Positions 17,914 through 28,774 are shown, numbered from the stretch's first letter. The stretch is DNA of 64,000 nucleotides from Arthrobacter sp. NicSoilB4 (GCF_019977335.1 NZ_AP024653.1:2356001-2420000), one strand, 5' to 3'. Translations and numbers: made by a program. Notes: generated by a model not told the origin, from the letters alone.

Positions 17914-20478
17914 TTGCCCGGAATGAACCTCACGCGCGCCGAAGCACGCGAGCGCGCCGAACTGATCGCCGTCGACTCCTACGAGGTCGAACTCGACCTG
18001 ACCCGCGGAGAGAAGGTCTTCGGCACCACCACCGCCGTGAAGTTCACGGCCCGGCCGGGGTCCTCGACCTTCATCGACGCCGTCACCGACGCCGTGCAGA
18101 GCGTGACCCTGAACGGCGTCGAACTTGACCCGGCGGAGGTGTCCGACGGCGTCCGCATCCAACTGCCGGACCTCGACGCGGACAACGAGCTGCTGGTCGT
18201 CGCCGAAGCCCCGTACATGAACACCGGCGAAGGACTGCACCGCTTTGTGGACCCCGTGGACCATGAGGTCTACCTCTACACGCAGTTCGAGGTCCCGGAC
18301 TCCCGGCGGATGTTCGCCGTGTTTGAACAGCCCGACCTCAAGGCCAGCTTCACGTTCACGGTCACTGCGCCGTCGCACTGGGACGTCATCTCCAACTCCC
18401 CCACCCCGGTGCCGGTCGAGACCATACCGGGCACCGACGGCGGCGCCCGCTCCGTCTGGGAATTCAGTCCCACACCGCGCCTCTCGTCCTACGTCACGGC
18501 CCTGATCGCCGGGCCGTACCAGTCCGTCCGCAGCGAAGTGGTCTCCGCCGACGGGAAGGTCACCCCGCTCGGCGTCTTCGCCCGCAAATCGCTGATGCAG
18601 TACCTGGACGCGGACAACATCTTCGAACTCACCCGCCAGGGCTTCGAGTTCTTCGAGGCCCAGTTCGGCTGCCCGTACCCGTTCGAGAAGTACGACCAGC
18701 TCTTCGTCCCCGAGTTCAACGCCGGGGCCATGGAAAACGCGGGGGCCGTGACCATCCTGGAAGGCTACGTCTTCCGCAGCAAGGTCACCGACGCCCAGGT
18801 GGAGCGCCGCGCCATCACCGTGCTGCACGAGCTCGCCCACATGTGGTTCGGGGACCTCGTAACGATGCGCTGGTGGAACGACCTCTGGCTCAACGAGTCC
18901 TTCGCCGAGTACATGTCCCACCTGGCCGCCGTGGAAAACACCGCCTTCGACCACGCCTGGACCACGTTCGCCTCCGTGGAGAAGTCCTGGGCCTACCGCC
19001 AGGACCAGCTGCCCACCACGCACCCGATCTTCGCCGAGATCAACGACCTGGAGGACGTCGAGGTGAACTTCGACGGCATCACCTACGCCAAGGGCGCCTC
19101 CGTGCTCCGCCAGCTCGTCGCGTGGGTGGGTCCGGAGGAGTTTATGTCCGGTGTCCGCGAGTACTTCCGCAAGCACGCCTGGCAGAACACCGAGCTCAGC
19201 GACCTGATGGCCGAACTCGAAAAGGCCAGCGGCCGCGACCTGGACGAGTGGGGCCGGCTCTGGCTGGAGACCGCCGGCGTCAACACGCTCAAGCCCGAGC
19301 TGTCCGTGGGCGGGGACGGAAAAATCGCCTCCTTCGCGATCCTGCAGTCCGCCACCGAGGGCCAGCCCACCCTCCGCCCGCACCGGCTCGCCGTGGGTTT
19401 CTACAACCTCAACGGGTCCGGGAAGCTGGAGCGCGTCCACCGCGAGGAACTCGACGTCGACGGCGGGCGCACCGACGTGCCGTCGCTCGCCGGACTCGCG
19501 CAGCCGGACCTGATCCTGCTCAACGACGACGACCTCGCCTACGCCAAGGTCCGCCTCGACCCGGCGTCGCTGGCCACCGCCACCGCGCACCTGAAGGACT
19601 TCAGCCAGAGCCTGCCGCGCACCCTCGTGTGGGGCTCGGCCTGGGACGCGGCCCGCGACGGCGAAACCCCCGCCCGCGGCTATGTGGAACTGATCCTGGC
19701 CAACATCGCCGAAGAATCCGATTCCTCCGTGATCCTGGTCCAGCTGCGCCAGCTGGCCACCACCCTGAACTTCTACGTGGCCGCGGAACACAAGGAAGCC
19801 ACCGCGGTTGCCGCCGCCGACCGCCTCTGGGAGCTCGCCTCAGGCGTCCCGGCCGGCTCCGACGCGCAGCTGCAGTTCGTCAAGTCCTACGCCCTGCTGG
19901 CCCGCAGCGCAGCCCAGCTGGACACCGTGTCCGGCCTGCTGGAGGGCAGCCTGACCCTCGAGGGCCTGGCCGTGGACCAGGACCTGCGGTGGGAGCTGAT
20001 CACCTCCCTCGTTGCCGGCGGCCGTGCCGGGCAGGAGAAGATCGACGCCGAACTCGAGCACGACAACACCGCCACGGGGCAGAACGCGGCGGCCCTGGCG
20101 ACGGCGGCGATTCCGACGCCCGAGGCCAAGGCCAAGGCCTGGGACTCGATTGTGGTCAAGGGAGAACTGTCCAACGCGCTCCAGGGTTCCGCAGTCAGCG
20201 GCTTCACCCGCGTGCTGGACACGTCCCTGCTGGAACCGTACGCCGAGAAGTACTTCGACGCCGTCCCCGGCATCGTCAAGGAGCGCACGCACGCGCTGGC
20301 GCAGCAGATCGTCGTCGGACTCTACCCGGCGCAGCTGACCACGCAGGCGACCATCGACCGGACCGATGAGTTCCTTGCCGCGCTGCCGGAGGACAGCGCG
20401 GCCCTGCGCCGGATGATGCTGGAGAACCGCGACGGCGTGGCCCGCGCCCTGCGCGCCCGCCAGGCCGACGCCGGGTAG
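17914..20478 (+). CDS. pepN: Aminopeptidase N (M1 family)
   Basis: 854-residue zinc aminopeptidase that removes N-terminal residues from peptides in the cytoplasm. GAMENAG (substrate N-terminus recognition) is near residue 270, HELAHMWFGD (HExxH) near 306, and the third zinc ligand in NESFAEY. The C-terminal half is the helical ERAP1-like domain. The start used is a TTG seven bases after GGAGG; an in-frame ATG at 17923 is the alternative. A strong terminator follows. Confidence 0.96.
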   Translation: MPGMNLTRAEARERAELIAVDSYEVELDLTRGEKVFGTTTAVKFTARPGSSTFIDAVTDAVQSVTLNGVELDPAEVSDGVRIQLPDLDADNELLVVAEAPYMNTGEGLHRFVDPVDHEVYLYTQFEVPDSRRMFAVFEQPDLKASFTFTVTAPSHWDVISNSPTPVPVETIPGTDGGARSVWEFSPTPRLSSYVTALIAGPYQSVRSEVVSADGKVTPLGVFARKSLMQYLDADNIFELTRQGFEFFEAQFGCPYPFEKYDQLFVPEFNAGAMENAGAVTILEGYVFRSKVTDAQVERRAITVLHELAHMWFGDLVTMRWWNDLWLNESFAEYMSHLAAVENTAFDHAWTTFASVEKSWAYRQDQLPTTHPIFAEINDLEDVEVNFDGITYAKGASVLRQLVAWVGPEEFMSGVREYFRKHAWQNTELSDLMAELEKASGRDLDEWGRLWLETAGVNTLKPELSVGGDGKIASFAILQSATEGQPTLRPHRLAVGFYNLNGSGKLERVHREELDVDGGRTDVPSLAGLAQPDLILLNDDDLAYAKVRLDPASLATATAHLKDFSQSLPRTLVWGSAWDAARDGETPARGYVELILANIAEESDSSVILVQLRQLATTLNFYVAAEHKEATAVAAADRLWELASGVPAGSDAQLQFVKSYALLARSAAQLDTVSGLLEGSLTLEGLAVDQDLRWELITSLVAGGRAGQEKIDAELEHDNTATGQNAAALATAAIPTPEAKAKAWDSIVVKGELSNALQGSAVSGFTRVLDTSLLEPYAEKYFDAVPGIVKERTHALAQQIVVGLYPAQLTTQATIDRTDEFLAALPEDSAALRRMMLENRDGVARALRARQADAG

Positions 20479-20497
20479 GCGCCTGCCTCCGGAACCA

Positions 20498-20540
20498 AAG
20501 GAACCCCGGCGCCCCTGTGTGGCGCCGGGGTTCCTTCGTT
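20498..20540 (+). terminator. pepN terminator
   Basis: Sixteen-base arms AAGGAACCCCGGCGCC and complement around CCTGTGT, followed by CGTTCT. Confidence 0.85.
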
Positions 20541-20541
20541 C

Positions 20542-20547
20542 TAGGCT
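20542..20547 (+). promoter_or_regulatory. -10 element, leaderless start at 20554
   Basis: TAGGCT then six bases then ATG; it starts directly after the pepN terminator. Confidence 0.55.
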
Positions 20548-20553
20548 GGACCC

Positions 20554-21039
20554 ATGAGCCTCGATGAGCACCACTACGCGCTGACAGTCCGCTGGACCGG
20601 GAACCTTGGCGAGGGGACGGCGTCGTACCGCGGCTATTCCCGGGACCACGACATCGAGATCCCGGGACTGCCCGTGCTGCGGGGTTCGGCGGACCCGACC
20701 TTCCACGGCGACCGGACCCGCTACAACCCGGAACAGCTGCTGCTGGCGGCACTGTCCCAGTGCCACATGATGTCCTTCCTGCACGTCGCCGTGAAGCACG
20801 GTGTGGTGGTGACGGCGTACGAGGACCGGGCTGAGGGACTGATGCGGACGAACCGGGACGGCAGCGGTCAGTTTGAATCGGTGACGCTCAGGCCCCGGGT
20901 GACCCTGTCGGCTCCGGCGTCGGCGGAACTCATGGAGGAACTGCACTCCGGGGCGAACAAGGTCTGCTTCATCGCCCGGAGCGTCAACTTCCCGGTGCTG
21001 CACGAACCGAGCACGGTGGTCGGGGGCCACGCGGGCTGA
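20554..21039 (+). CDS. OsmC/Ohr-family protein
   Basis: 161 residues. The two redox Cys of the family are in ALSQCHMMSF and NKVCFIARS, with PEQLLLAALSQC forming the central helix. OsmC/Ohr proteins are thiol peroxidases acting on organic hydroperoxides. This member lies in the broader OsmC branch, so the exact peroxide and reductant are unknown. Leaderless monocistronic transcript. Confidence 0.88.
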   Translation: MSLDEHHYALTVRWTGNLGEGTASYRGYSRDHDIEIPGLPVLRGSADPTFHGDRTRYNPEQLLLAALSQCHMMSFLHVAVKHGVVVTAYEDRAEGLMRTNRDGSGQFESVTLRPRVTLSAPASAELMEELHSGANKVCFIARSVNFPVLHEPSTVVGGHAG

Positions 21040-21086
21040 ACGGTCCGGCCGTGCCCGCCTGTGCCCCCGGCCTAATGCCGGAGGCC

Positions 21087-22097
21087 CTACGGGGCCGCCC
21101 TGTACTCGGCCAGGATCCGGCGTTCCGCCTCCGGGCTCATCCCGGCCTTGCGTTCCCGGCCGAGCCCGCGGCGGCGCTCGTCCGCCAGGGTGTCGCGCAG
21201 CGTGTCCATCCAGGGCCGCGTGTACAGGCCGGCCGCCCGGGCCGCCGCACCGCTGCGCGTCGCGAAGCCCTCGTGGCCCGGCGGCAGCCACAACGGCAGC
21301 GAGTCCGGACCGGCCCAGTAGTTCGCGCCGTGTGCCGCCAGCCAGTCCTCCGGAGCGGCAACGACTTCCGCTTCGCCCTCGGCGAGCTGCCGGGATTCCT
21401 CGAGGTAGGCGGCAAAAGGCACCGGTTCACCGACCGCGTTCAGCGCCCCGGTGATTCCGCTTTGGGCGGCGGTGAGGATCCAGGCTGCGAGGTCGCGGAC
21501 GTCGATGATCTGGGTGGCGTCCGTGGGGATGTCCGGGACCAGGACCGGATCGGCGTCCCGGGCGAAGCGGGCCGGCCAGTACCCGTAGCGGTCCGAGCCG
21601 TCACCCGGACCGCCGATGAGCCCGGCCCGGCATAGATGTGCCCTGTCTCCGGCGAGCTCCGTGGTCCAGCGCTCGATCGCCGCCTTTGCTTCGCCGTAGT
21701 TCCCCGCGCTGAGTTCCGTGCCGGGCGCGAGCGGCGCCAGGACTCCGGCGTCTTCGGCGGCCCCGGCCACGGAATGGTCCGCATAGACGGAGCAGCTGGA
21801 GACGAAGGTCCAGTGCCGGGCCGAGCCCGCCAGCGCCTCGAGCGCCTCCCGCGCCTGGCCGGGGTCCCGCGAAACGTCGACGACGGCGTCCCACCCGCCG
21901 CCGGGAGCAGCACCCCCGGAGGCGGCCGAATACGCGGCGGGACCCTGCGAGCGGTCCGCTCTCAGCCAGGTGGCGCCGTCGGGCGGGGCGGAAGCGGTCC
22001 CGCGCGCCAGGCAGGTGACGTCGTGGCCGTCAGCTACGGCCTGCCGGGCAATTTCTGCTGAAAGGAAGGCGGTGCCGCCGAGGACCAGGATGCGCAT
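21087..22097 (-). CDS. NAD-dependent epimerase/dehydratase-family protein (extended SDR-like)
   Basis: 336 residues with an N-terminal Rossmann fold, MRILVLGGTAFLSAEIA, a variant GGTxFLS dinucleotide loop. FVSSCSVYAD is the Ser/Thr catalytic segment and NYGEAKAAIE replaces YxxxK. The C-terminal part (WLPPGHEGF) matches actinobacterial atypical SDRs that act like reductases or RNA-binding epimerase homologues. Substrate unknown. Leaderless promoter at 22104-22109. Confidence 0.8.
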   Translation of the reverse strand: MRILVLGGTAFLSAEIARQAVADGHDVTCLARGTASAPPDGATWLRADRSQGPAAYSAASGGAAPGGGWDAVVDVSRDPGQAREALEALAGSARHWTFVSSCSVYADHSVAGAAEDAGVLAPLAPGTELSAGNYGEAKAAIERWTTELAGDRAHLCRAGLIGGPGDGSDRYGYWPARFARDADPVLVPDIPTDATQIIDVRDLAAWILTAAQSGITGALNAVGEPVPFAAYLEESRQLAEGEAEVVAAPEDWLAAHGANYWAGPDSLPLWLPPGHEGFATRSGAAARAAGLYTRPWMDTLRDTLADERRRGLGRERKAGMSPEAERRILAEYRAAP

Positions 22098-22103
22098 GGG
22101 GCC

Positions 22104-22109
22104 ACGCTA
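22104..22109 (-). promoter_or_regulatory. -10 element, leaderless start at 22097
   Basis: TAGCGT then six bases then ATG on the minus strand. Confidence 0.5.
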
Positions 22110-22233
22110 CGGCGCTAATGTTGAATGAGACCAGAGTGTTATGCGCCCGGCGAACGCCGGCCGCCCCTCAGGACGCACAGCCCGGCGCTTCCGGCCGGCA
22201 GCAGGAACCCAGCTACAAGGAGTACCCCCGCCG

Positions 22234-22902
22234 ATGTTCAGCATGACCACGACCGAACCAATCACCCCGCCGGACATGTCGGCCGTGTCGGAGATCAACG
22301 TGGCGGGTGTCCTCATCAGCCTGGGGGTCGGCATCGCTTTGTGGCTGGCGGCGTCCTTCGTGATCTCCGTCATCACGAAGCGCATCGCCGAGGGATCCAC
22401 CTTCTTCAAAAAACCATACTTCCGCTGGGCGGCGCCCGCGCTCCGGGCGCTGGAGCATGAACGCCGGGTCCAGCGGGCCCACACCATCGGAGCGCTGCTC
22501 CGGAGCGTCGTGGGCGTCCTCATCTCCGTCCTCACCAGCGTGTACGTGCTCAAGAACCTCAACGTGGACGTGGCTCCCATCCTGACCAGCGTCGGAATCC
22601 TGGGTATCGCCATCGGCTTCGGTGCCCAGCAGCTCATCCGCGACTTCCTGGCCGGCATCTTCATCACCATCGAGGACCAGTACGGCATTGGCGACATCAT
22701 CGAGACCTCGGAAGTGGTGGGCACGGTGGAGGCCATGAACCTGCGGATCACGCGGGTCCGGGCGGAGGACGGCACCATCTGGTACTTGCGCAACGGCGAA
22801 ATCCTGCGCGTGGGCAACCGATCCCAGGGCACCTACATCCCGCCCGTCACACCGCCGGAAGGCGAGGCGGACAGTGCTCCCCAGCAGAAAGCCGGAGAAT
22901 AG
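22234..22902 (+). CDS. Small-conductance mechanosensitive channel family protein (MscS-like)
   Basis: 222 residues from the ATG at 22234, preceded by AAGGAG eleven bases upstream. Three hydrophobic helices are followed by the MscS pore-lining pattern SVGILGIAIGFGAQQLIRDFLAG and the beta domain with DQYGIGDIIE. Family members release solutes on hypo-osmotic shock. It stops four bases before the haemoglobin start, so the two are co-transcribed. Confidence 0.88.
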   Translation: MFSMTTTEPITPPDMSAVSEINVAGVLISLGVGIALWLAASFVISVITKRIAEGSTFFKKPYFRWAAPALRALEHERRVQRAHTIGALLRSVVGVLISVLTSVYVLKNLNVDVAPILTSVGILGIAIGFGAQQLIRDFLAGIFITIEDQYGIGDIIETSEVVGTVEAMNLRITRVRAEDGTIWYLRNGEILRVGNRSQGTYIPPVTPPEGEADSAPQQKAGE

Positions 22903-22906
22903 AGCC

Positions 22907-23365
22907 ATGACCCTTCCCAGCGCCGGCGAACCCCGCCAGCCCAAGCAGCTGCTGCAAAACGATCCGTTCAGCCAGCCCGGCTACACGGACAACTTCTATG
23001 ACGCCGTGGGCGGCCACGAGACCTTCGTGAAGCTCATCGACGTGTTTTATGACGGCGTGGCGACTGATCCGCTGCTGCGGCCGATGTATCCGGAGCAGGA
23101 TCTGGGCCCCGCGAAGCGCCGCTTCCTGATGTTCCTCGAGCAGTACTGGGGCGGCCCGACGACGTACGGCGAGGAGCGCGGGCACCCCCGGCTGAGGATG
23201 CGCCACATGCCGTTCCAGGTCACGCCTGAAGCGAAAGACCGGTGGCTGCACCACATGCGCACCGCGGTGGATTCCCTGGACCTCCCGCCCCTGTACGAGG
23301 GGACGCTCTGGGACTATATGGAACGAGCGGCCCTGTCGATGGTGAACAGTCCTTCCGGGGCCTGA
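22907..23365 (+). CDS. glbO: Truncated haemoglobin, group II (trHbO type)
   Basis: 152 residues. The order YDAVGGHETF, PLLRPMYPEQDL, FLEQYWGGPTTYGEERGHPRLRMRHMPF and DRWLHHM is that of actinobacterial GlbO, with the proximal His in RMRHMPF and the conserved Trp in DRWLHHM. Such proteins bind oxygen and can detoxify peroxide or nitric oxide. I chose the ATG at 22907, just after the channel gene, over an upstream in-frame ATG inside it. A terminator follows. Confidence 0.93.
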   Translation: MTLPSAGEPRQPKQLLQNDPFSQPGYTDNFYDAVGGHETFVKLIDVFYDGVATDPLLRPMYPEQDLGPAKRRFLMFLEQYWGGPTTYGEERGHPRLRMRHMPFQVTPEAKDRWLHHMRTAVDSLDLPPLYEGTLWDYMERAALSMVNSPSGA

Positions 23366-23377
23366 CGGCGGACATGG

Positions 23378-23420
23378 AAAGACCCCGGAGGCACTTGGGG
23401 GAACGCCTCCGGGGTCTTTC
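23378..23420 (+). terminator. MscS-haemoglobin operon terminator
   Basis: Fifteen-base arms AAAGACCCCGGAGGC and complement around a 12-base loop; ends in TTTCT. Confidence 0.88.
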
Positions 23421-23497
23421 TGGATTCAACAATACCCGGCCGGGTATTTGACGGCAAGTTCCCTGCGCGGGAACGCCGCCGAAGCCTGAGAGCGCCG

Positions 23498-23503
23498 TAG
23501 GAT
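23498..23503 (+). promoter_or_regulatory. -10 element, leaderless start at 23511
   Basis: TAGGAT then seven bases then ATG. Confidence 0.55.
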
Positions 23504-23510
23504 ACTTCGC

Positions 23511-23954
23511 ATGCTGATAGTTCGCGGAGAATCCGCCGGGGACCGGGCCGCAGTTGCGGCGCTCAGGGCCACGTGGGCCGCGGAGCAGGAGCCGGGGCTG
23601 CAGGACGATCCCGAATTCGAGGGCGCCTATAGCGACTGGCTGGATGCCAACCCGCGCAAGTTTTTTGTGGCCGAGGTGGACGGCCAGCTGGTCGGGATGC
23701 TCAACCTGATGGTCTTCGAGCGGATGCCAAAGCCCGGGAAGGAACCGTCCCGGTGGGTCTATCTGGGCAACGTCTACGTGCTGCCGGAGTTTCGGAACGC
23801 GGGCATCGGGGCCCGGCTGGTCCGGACGGCCATCGAGTTCTCGCAAGGCATCAAGGCGGTACGGATGGTACTGTCGCCCTCTTCCGACTCCCACACCTTT
23901 TACGCCCGGCTGGGCTTCCGGCCCGCGGAAGAGCTGAGCGTGCTGCGGTTCTGA
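23511..23954 (+). CDS. GNAT-family N-acetyltransferase
   Basis: 147 residues with the GNAT fold: GQLVGMLNLMV (beta4), VYLGNVYVLPEFRNAGIGARLVRTA covering motif A with the acetyl-CoA loop RNAGIG, and SHTFYARLGF (motif B). The acceptor is unknown. Convergent with the next gene, 20 bases apart. Confidence 0.9.
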   Translation: MLIVRGESAGDRAAVAALRATWAAEQEPGLQDDPEFEGAYSDWLDANPRKFFVAEVDGQLVGMLNLMVFERMPKPGKEPSRWVYLGNVYVLPEFRNAGIGARLVRTAIEFSQGIKAVRMVLSPSSDSHTFYARLGFRPAEELSVLRF

Positions 23955-23974
23955 CGCCGCCGCACCGAGTGCCG

Positions 23975-24646
23975 TTACAGCGGAAGGCCGAGTCCCGAGC
24001 CGGTCCGGGCCAGGACGTGCCCGCGGGCTCCGCTCAGGCGGAACCAGCGACCGGCCCGGTAGAGCTGCTGTTCGCCGTCGGCGAGGAAGCCAAGGGTCAG
24101 GGCCGCGAAGGCGGCGCCCAGCGGGAGCCCGCCGGCACCCGGCAGTTCCCTGCCCCAGACCGTGGCACGGGCGTTGTTGACAATCAATGCGCCGGGTTTG
24201 TCAGGGATGATGGCGGCGATCTCCGTGATGCCGGCCTCGGCCGACTGGCGCAGCGCGGAATCCTGCAAAGTGCCGACGGCCTCCCATCCGCTTCGCGGGG
24301 CGCCGACGCCGGCCCATGATTCGGTGACCGTCACGGGCGGCAGCGGCAGCTCGACGTCGTTCTCCCCGGCACGTGCGAGACGGTCCAGCACCGCCGAAAT
24401 CGGGACCGTGACATCCATATCCGCCGGCCGGGCCAGGGCCATGGTCCGCAGCCCGAGGATCGTCGGCGTCGACTCCCCCAGCAGCCGCGGCCGCAGCACG
24501 CAGACGTAGGCGGCGAGCACCGGGCCGGACGCCTGGAGACGGATCGCGCCGTCGTCGATCGATTTGGCTCGGGTGGCGAAAGTGCGCAGATCGGCGAGGT
24601 CGCGGGGATCGGTGAACTGCAGGGGCTGGGTGAGGACGTCAGACAC
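23975..24646 (-). CDS. Uncharacterised conserved actinobacterial protein
   Basis: 223 residues, not recognised by motif. No signal peptide or transmembrane helix is obvious. The protein is Ala/Leu/Arg-rich with a repeated strand-turn character (IRLQASGPVLAAYVCVLRPR, then VTVPISAVLDRL) and ends RARTGSGLGLPL-like. The GTG start is seven bases after TAGAGT, a leaderless promoter back to back with that of tesB. Typical codon use and promoter support a real gene. Confidence 0.75.
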   Translation of the reverse strand: MSDVLTQPLQFTDPRDLADLRTFATRAKSIDDGAIRLQASGPVLAAYVCVLRPRLLGESTPTILGLRTMALARPADMDVTVPISAVLDRLARAGENDVELPLPPVTVTESWAGVGAPRSGWEAVGTLQDSALRQSAEAGITEIAAIIPDKPGALIVNNARATVWGRELPGAGGLPLGAAFAALTLGFLADGEQQLYRAGRWFRLSGARGHVLARTGSGLGLPL

Positions 24647-24653
24647 AATCTCG

Positions 24654-24659
24654 ACTCTA
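24654..24659 (-). promoter_or_regulatory. -10 element, leaderless start at 24646
   Basis: TAGAGT then seven bases then GTG on the minus strand; divergent from the tesB promoter 39 bases away. Confidence 0.55.
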
Positions 24660-24697
24660 CCGGCTGCGCCTCTTTGGGACGGCGCCGGAGTGCCGTC

Positions 24698-24703
24698 TAG
24701 AGT
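24698..24703 (+). promoter_or_regulatory. -10 element, leaderless start of tesB at 24710
   Basis: TAGAGT then six bases then ATG. Confidence 0.55.
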
Positions 24704-24709
24704 CGAACC

Positions 24710-25690
24710 ATGACTGAAGCCGAAGCCGGATTGCAGGGGCCGCCGACACAGGACCCCACCTCCTCACTCCTCCAATTGCTGAACCTCGGTGAGCTGGAGG
24801 GTGCCCGGACGGACGAGGACATTTTTATGGGCCCCTCCCAGCAGCAGCCCCGGCACCGCGTGTTCGGCGGCCAGGTGCTGGCGCAGTCGCTGATTGCCGG
24901 GAGCCGGACCGTTCCCGAGGGGCGCGGCGTCCATTCCATGCACGGCTATTTCCTGCGCCCGGGGGACGCCAACAAACCCATCACCTTCGGCGTCCAGCGG
25001 CTCCGGGACGGCCGCTCGTTCTCGGCGCGGCGCGTGCACGCGTACCAGGAGGGCATGCCCATCCTGTCCATGATCGCGTCGTTCCAGGACGAGGATGAGG
25101 GGATCGAGCACCAGACCGACATGCCGGCCGGCATCCCCGGGCCCGAGTCGCTGCCGAGCACCGCTGACCTCCTGGGCAAGTACGACCACCCGGTGGCCCG
25201 CCACTGGGCCTATGAGCGGCCCTTCGATATCCGGCACGTCGACCCGGCCCTGTACGTCTCGGCCAAGGGCGACAAGGAACCGCGCAACGCGGTCTGGATG
25301 AAGACATTCGGGCCGATGCCCAATGACCCGGAGCTGCACCGAGCGGCCCTGGCCTATGCCAGTGATTACACCATCCTGGAGTCCATCCTCCGCAAGCACG
25401 GGATGAGCTGGATTACCCCCGGCATGTCCGTGGCCAGCCTGGATCACGCCATGTGGTGGCACCGTCCCCTCCGCGTGGACGAGTGGCTGCTCTATGTGCA
25501 GGAGTCCCCCAGCGCCCAGGGCGCCCGCGGCTTGGCCACCGGCAAGATCTTCAGCCGCGACGGCGTGCACGTGGCCACCGTGGCGCAGGAAGGAATGATC
25601 CGGATTCCGACGGACCTCAAGAACAAGGTCAAGGGCGCTGTCCAGTCCAAGGTCCTGCAGCACCAGATGCGCAAGGCTGACCGCGGCTGA
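24710..25690 (+). CDS. tesB: Acyl-CoA thioesterase II
   Basis: 326 residues with two hotdog domains in tandem, hydrolysing acyl-CoA to free acid and CoA. Typical TesB segments are RVFGGQVLAQSLIAGSRTV, SMHGYFLRPGD, ASFQDEDEG, ASDYTILESIL and ASLDHAMWWHRP, the last including the catalytic Asp. Length is normal for the family. A bidirectional terminator separates it from ettA. Confidence 0.95.
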   Translation: MTEAEAGLQGPPTQDPTSSLLQLLNLGELEGARTDEDIFMGPSQQQPRHRVFGGQVLAQSLIAGSRTVPEGRGVHSMHGYFLRPGDANKPITFGVQRLRDGRSFSARRVHAYQEGMPILSMIASFQDEDEGIEHQTDMPAGIPGPESLPSTADLLGKYDHPVARHWAYERPFDIRHVDPALYVSAKGDKEPRNAVWMKTFGPMPNDPELHRAALAYASDYTILESILRKHGMSWITPGMSVASLDHAMWWHRPLRVDEWLLYVQESPSAQGARGLATGKIFSRDGVHVATVAQEGMIRIPTDLKNKVKGAVQSKVLQHQMRKADRG

Positions 25691-25728
25691 TCCGCGGCGA
25701 TTGGCCCGCGCAGGCCCGTGGCATGCGG

Positions 25729-25766
25729 AAGGCCGGCTCCCCTGGCGGGGAGCCGGCCTTCGTTTT
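25729..25766. terminator. Bidirectional terminator between tesB and ettA
   Basis: Fourteen-base arms AAGGCCGGCTCCCC and complement around TGGC; CGTTTT follows on the plus strand. Confidence 0.88.
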
Positions 25767-25786
25767 GCGCTTGGTGCCTCGCTGGC

Positions 25787-27469
<1,683 letters not shown>

Positions 27470-27476
27470 GCCTACA

Positions 27477-27482
27477 AATCTA
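27477..27482 (-). promoter_or_regulatory. -10 element, leaderless start of ettA at 27469
   Basis: TAGATT then seven bases then ATG on the minus strand. Confidence 0.55.
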
Positions 27483-27546
27483 GTGGTTCAACCGGGATAA
27501 CTCACATTCATGCGGTCCGTGCGTAGCGCCCGTCTGAGCAGCGGAC

Positions 27547-28038
27547 TCAGCCTGCGGTGCCGACGAGGCAGCGGCCGTCGGCGAGGACCGGGAGAACCGC
27601 GGACGAAACGTTGCCGCCGCGAAGCTGCGCAACGATGCAGTTACTCCCCGAGGCGACAGCCGCCACGACGGCGTCCGCCTCCAGGCCCGTGGGGGTCCGG
27701 CTTGCCGTGACCTCAACGCCGTCCGAGGCGAAGCCCGCGGCTATCAGGACCGAGCGGATCTCCTCGGTGCCCGGCGTCCGGCCGGTGCCGGCCAAGGTGT
27801 CGAGGGCGGCCTCAACCCGGGTTTTCGTGTCTGACGTGGCTGAGTCCACCGCCGCCGGGTCCAGGGACGCGCCGGGCGTTACATCCGCTGCGGCGCCGGA
27901 TGAAGCCTCTGTCCGGGCGCCGAAGCTGGCCGGCGACGAACATCCGACCGCGGCCGTCATCATCAATGCCAACGCCAGGGCCCCGAACCGGGCACGGGCC
28001 AGCGCCGTCCTGTGGCTCAAGGTCCGGGTTCGCTTCAC
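27547..28038 (-). CDS. Small secreted lipoprotein of unknown function
   Basis: 163 residues from a GTG at 28038 (VKRTRTLSHR). A basic N terminus and hydrophobic stretch end at the lipobox AAVGC, so the protein should be lipidated and displayed outside the membrane. The remaining domain (about 110 residues) has two further Cys in SNCIVAQL and DGRCLVG that could form a disulfide. It follows ssb by 30 bases on the same strand. Function unknown; a small actinobacterial lipoprotein family. Confidence 0.8.
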   Translation of the reverse strand: MKRTRTLSHRTALARARFGALALALMMTAAVGCSSPASFGARTEASSGAAADVTPGASLDPAAVDSATSDTKTRVEAALDTLAGTGRTPGTEEIRSVLIAAGFASDGVEVTASRTPTGLEADAVVAAVASGSNCIVAQLRGGNVSSAVLPVLADGRCLVGTAG

Positions 28039-28068
28039 GCGGCAATTCTGCCACGGCACCAGCGCTGT

Positions 28069-28647
28069 TCAGGCGGCTGCCCCTTTCAGCTCTCCCGTCT
28101 CCTCGTCGAGTTCCTCCGCCTCCCCATTGACGTCGTTGATGAAAACAGTGCGGGATCCGGACCCGTCCCCGTCACTGTCGCTGTCGTTGCCGTGCCCCTC
28201 CTGGGCTTGGTCATCGGCGGGGCTTTCATCGCGACTGCCGTCCTGGAAGGCCGGGGACGGGGACTGCCCGGCAGCGTCCTGGGGTCCGTTGGTGGCGGTG
28301 CGGATGAAGTTGGCGGACCCCCACATGAGGTCGTGGCCGACGGAATCGGCGGCGATTTCAGCCACGTGGTAGATCCGCCCGTCGTTTTCCCAGCTCCTCA
28401 TCTTGAGCCGTCCCGTGACGATGACCCGCTGGCCCTTCTTGATGCTGCAGCCGATGTTTCCCGCCAATTGCCGGTAGCCCTGGACGGTGAACCAGTTGGT
28501 GCTCCCGTCCACCCAGGCGTCCTTGGCACGGTCGTAGCGCCGGTCGGTCGAGCCCAGCCGGAACGACGCCGTCGCCACCCCGCCCGGCGTCGTCGAACTT
28601 TTGGGTTCCGTGGCGACGAAGCCGCGGACCGTGATGTTGTCACTCAT
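28069..28647 (-). CDS. ssb: Single-stranded DNA-binding protein
   Basis: 192 residues. The N-terminal OB fold (about 1-110) contains ITVRGFVATEPK, STNWFTVQGYRQLAGNI and GQRVIVTGRLK. The acidic, Ser/Asp/Gly-rich linker is followed by a tail that lacks the classical DDDIPF end, finishing in an Ala-rich terminus. That suggests an accessory SSB-like protein, not the main replication SSB, which is usually linked to rpsF/rpsR. Confidence 0.88.
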   Translation of the reverse strand: MSDNITVRGFVATEPKSSTTPGGVATASFRLGSTDRRYDRAKDAWVDGSTNWFTVQGYRQLAGNIGCSIKKGQRVIVTGRLKMRSWENDGRIYHVAEIAADSVGHDLMWGSANFIRTATNGPQDAAGQSPSPAFQDGSRDESPADDQAQEGHGNDSDSDGDGSGSRTVFINDVNGEAEELDEETGELKGAAA

Positions 28648-28774
28648 TCTTATGTCCTGTCTCGAAGTGTCGTGCCCTAGCAGGCTCTTTCAGCTTCCCG
28701 CCGGGGACGGAACTGCGCGAGGGCCCGGGCGCGCCATGTGGAAAACCCTGACAGCGGACGGCCGCGGGGCACGG

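Noticed and set aside
17890..19791. 633-codon open frame on the minus strand
   Set aside because: Antisense shadow of pepN, whose zinc motifs are intact in the sense frame.
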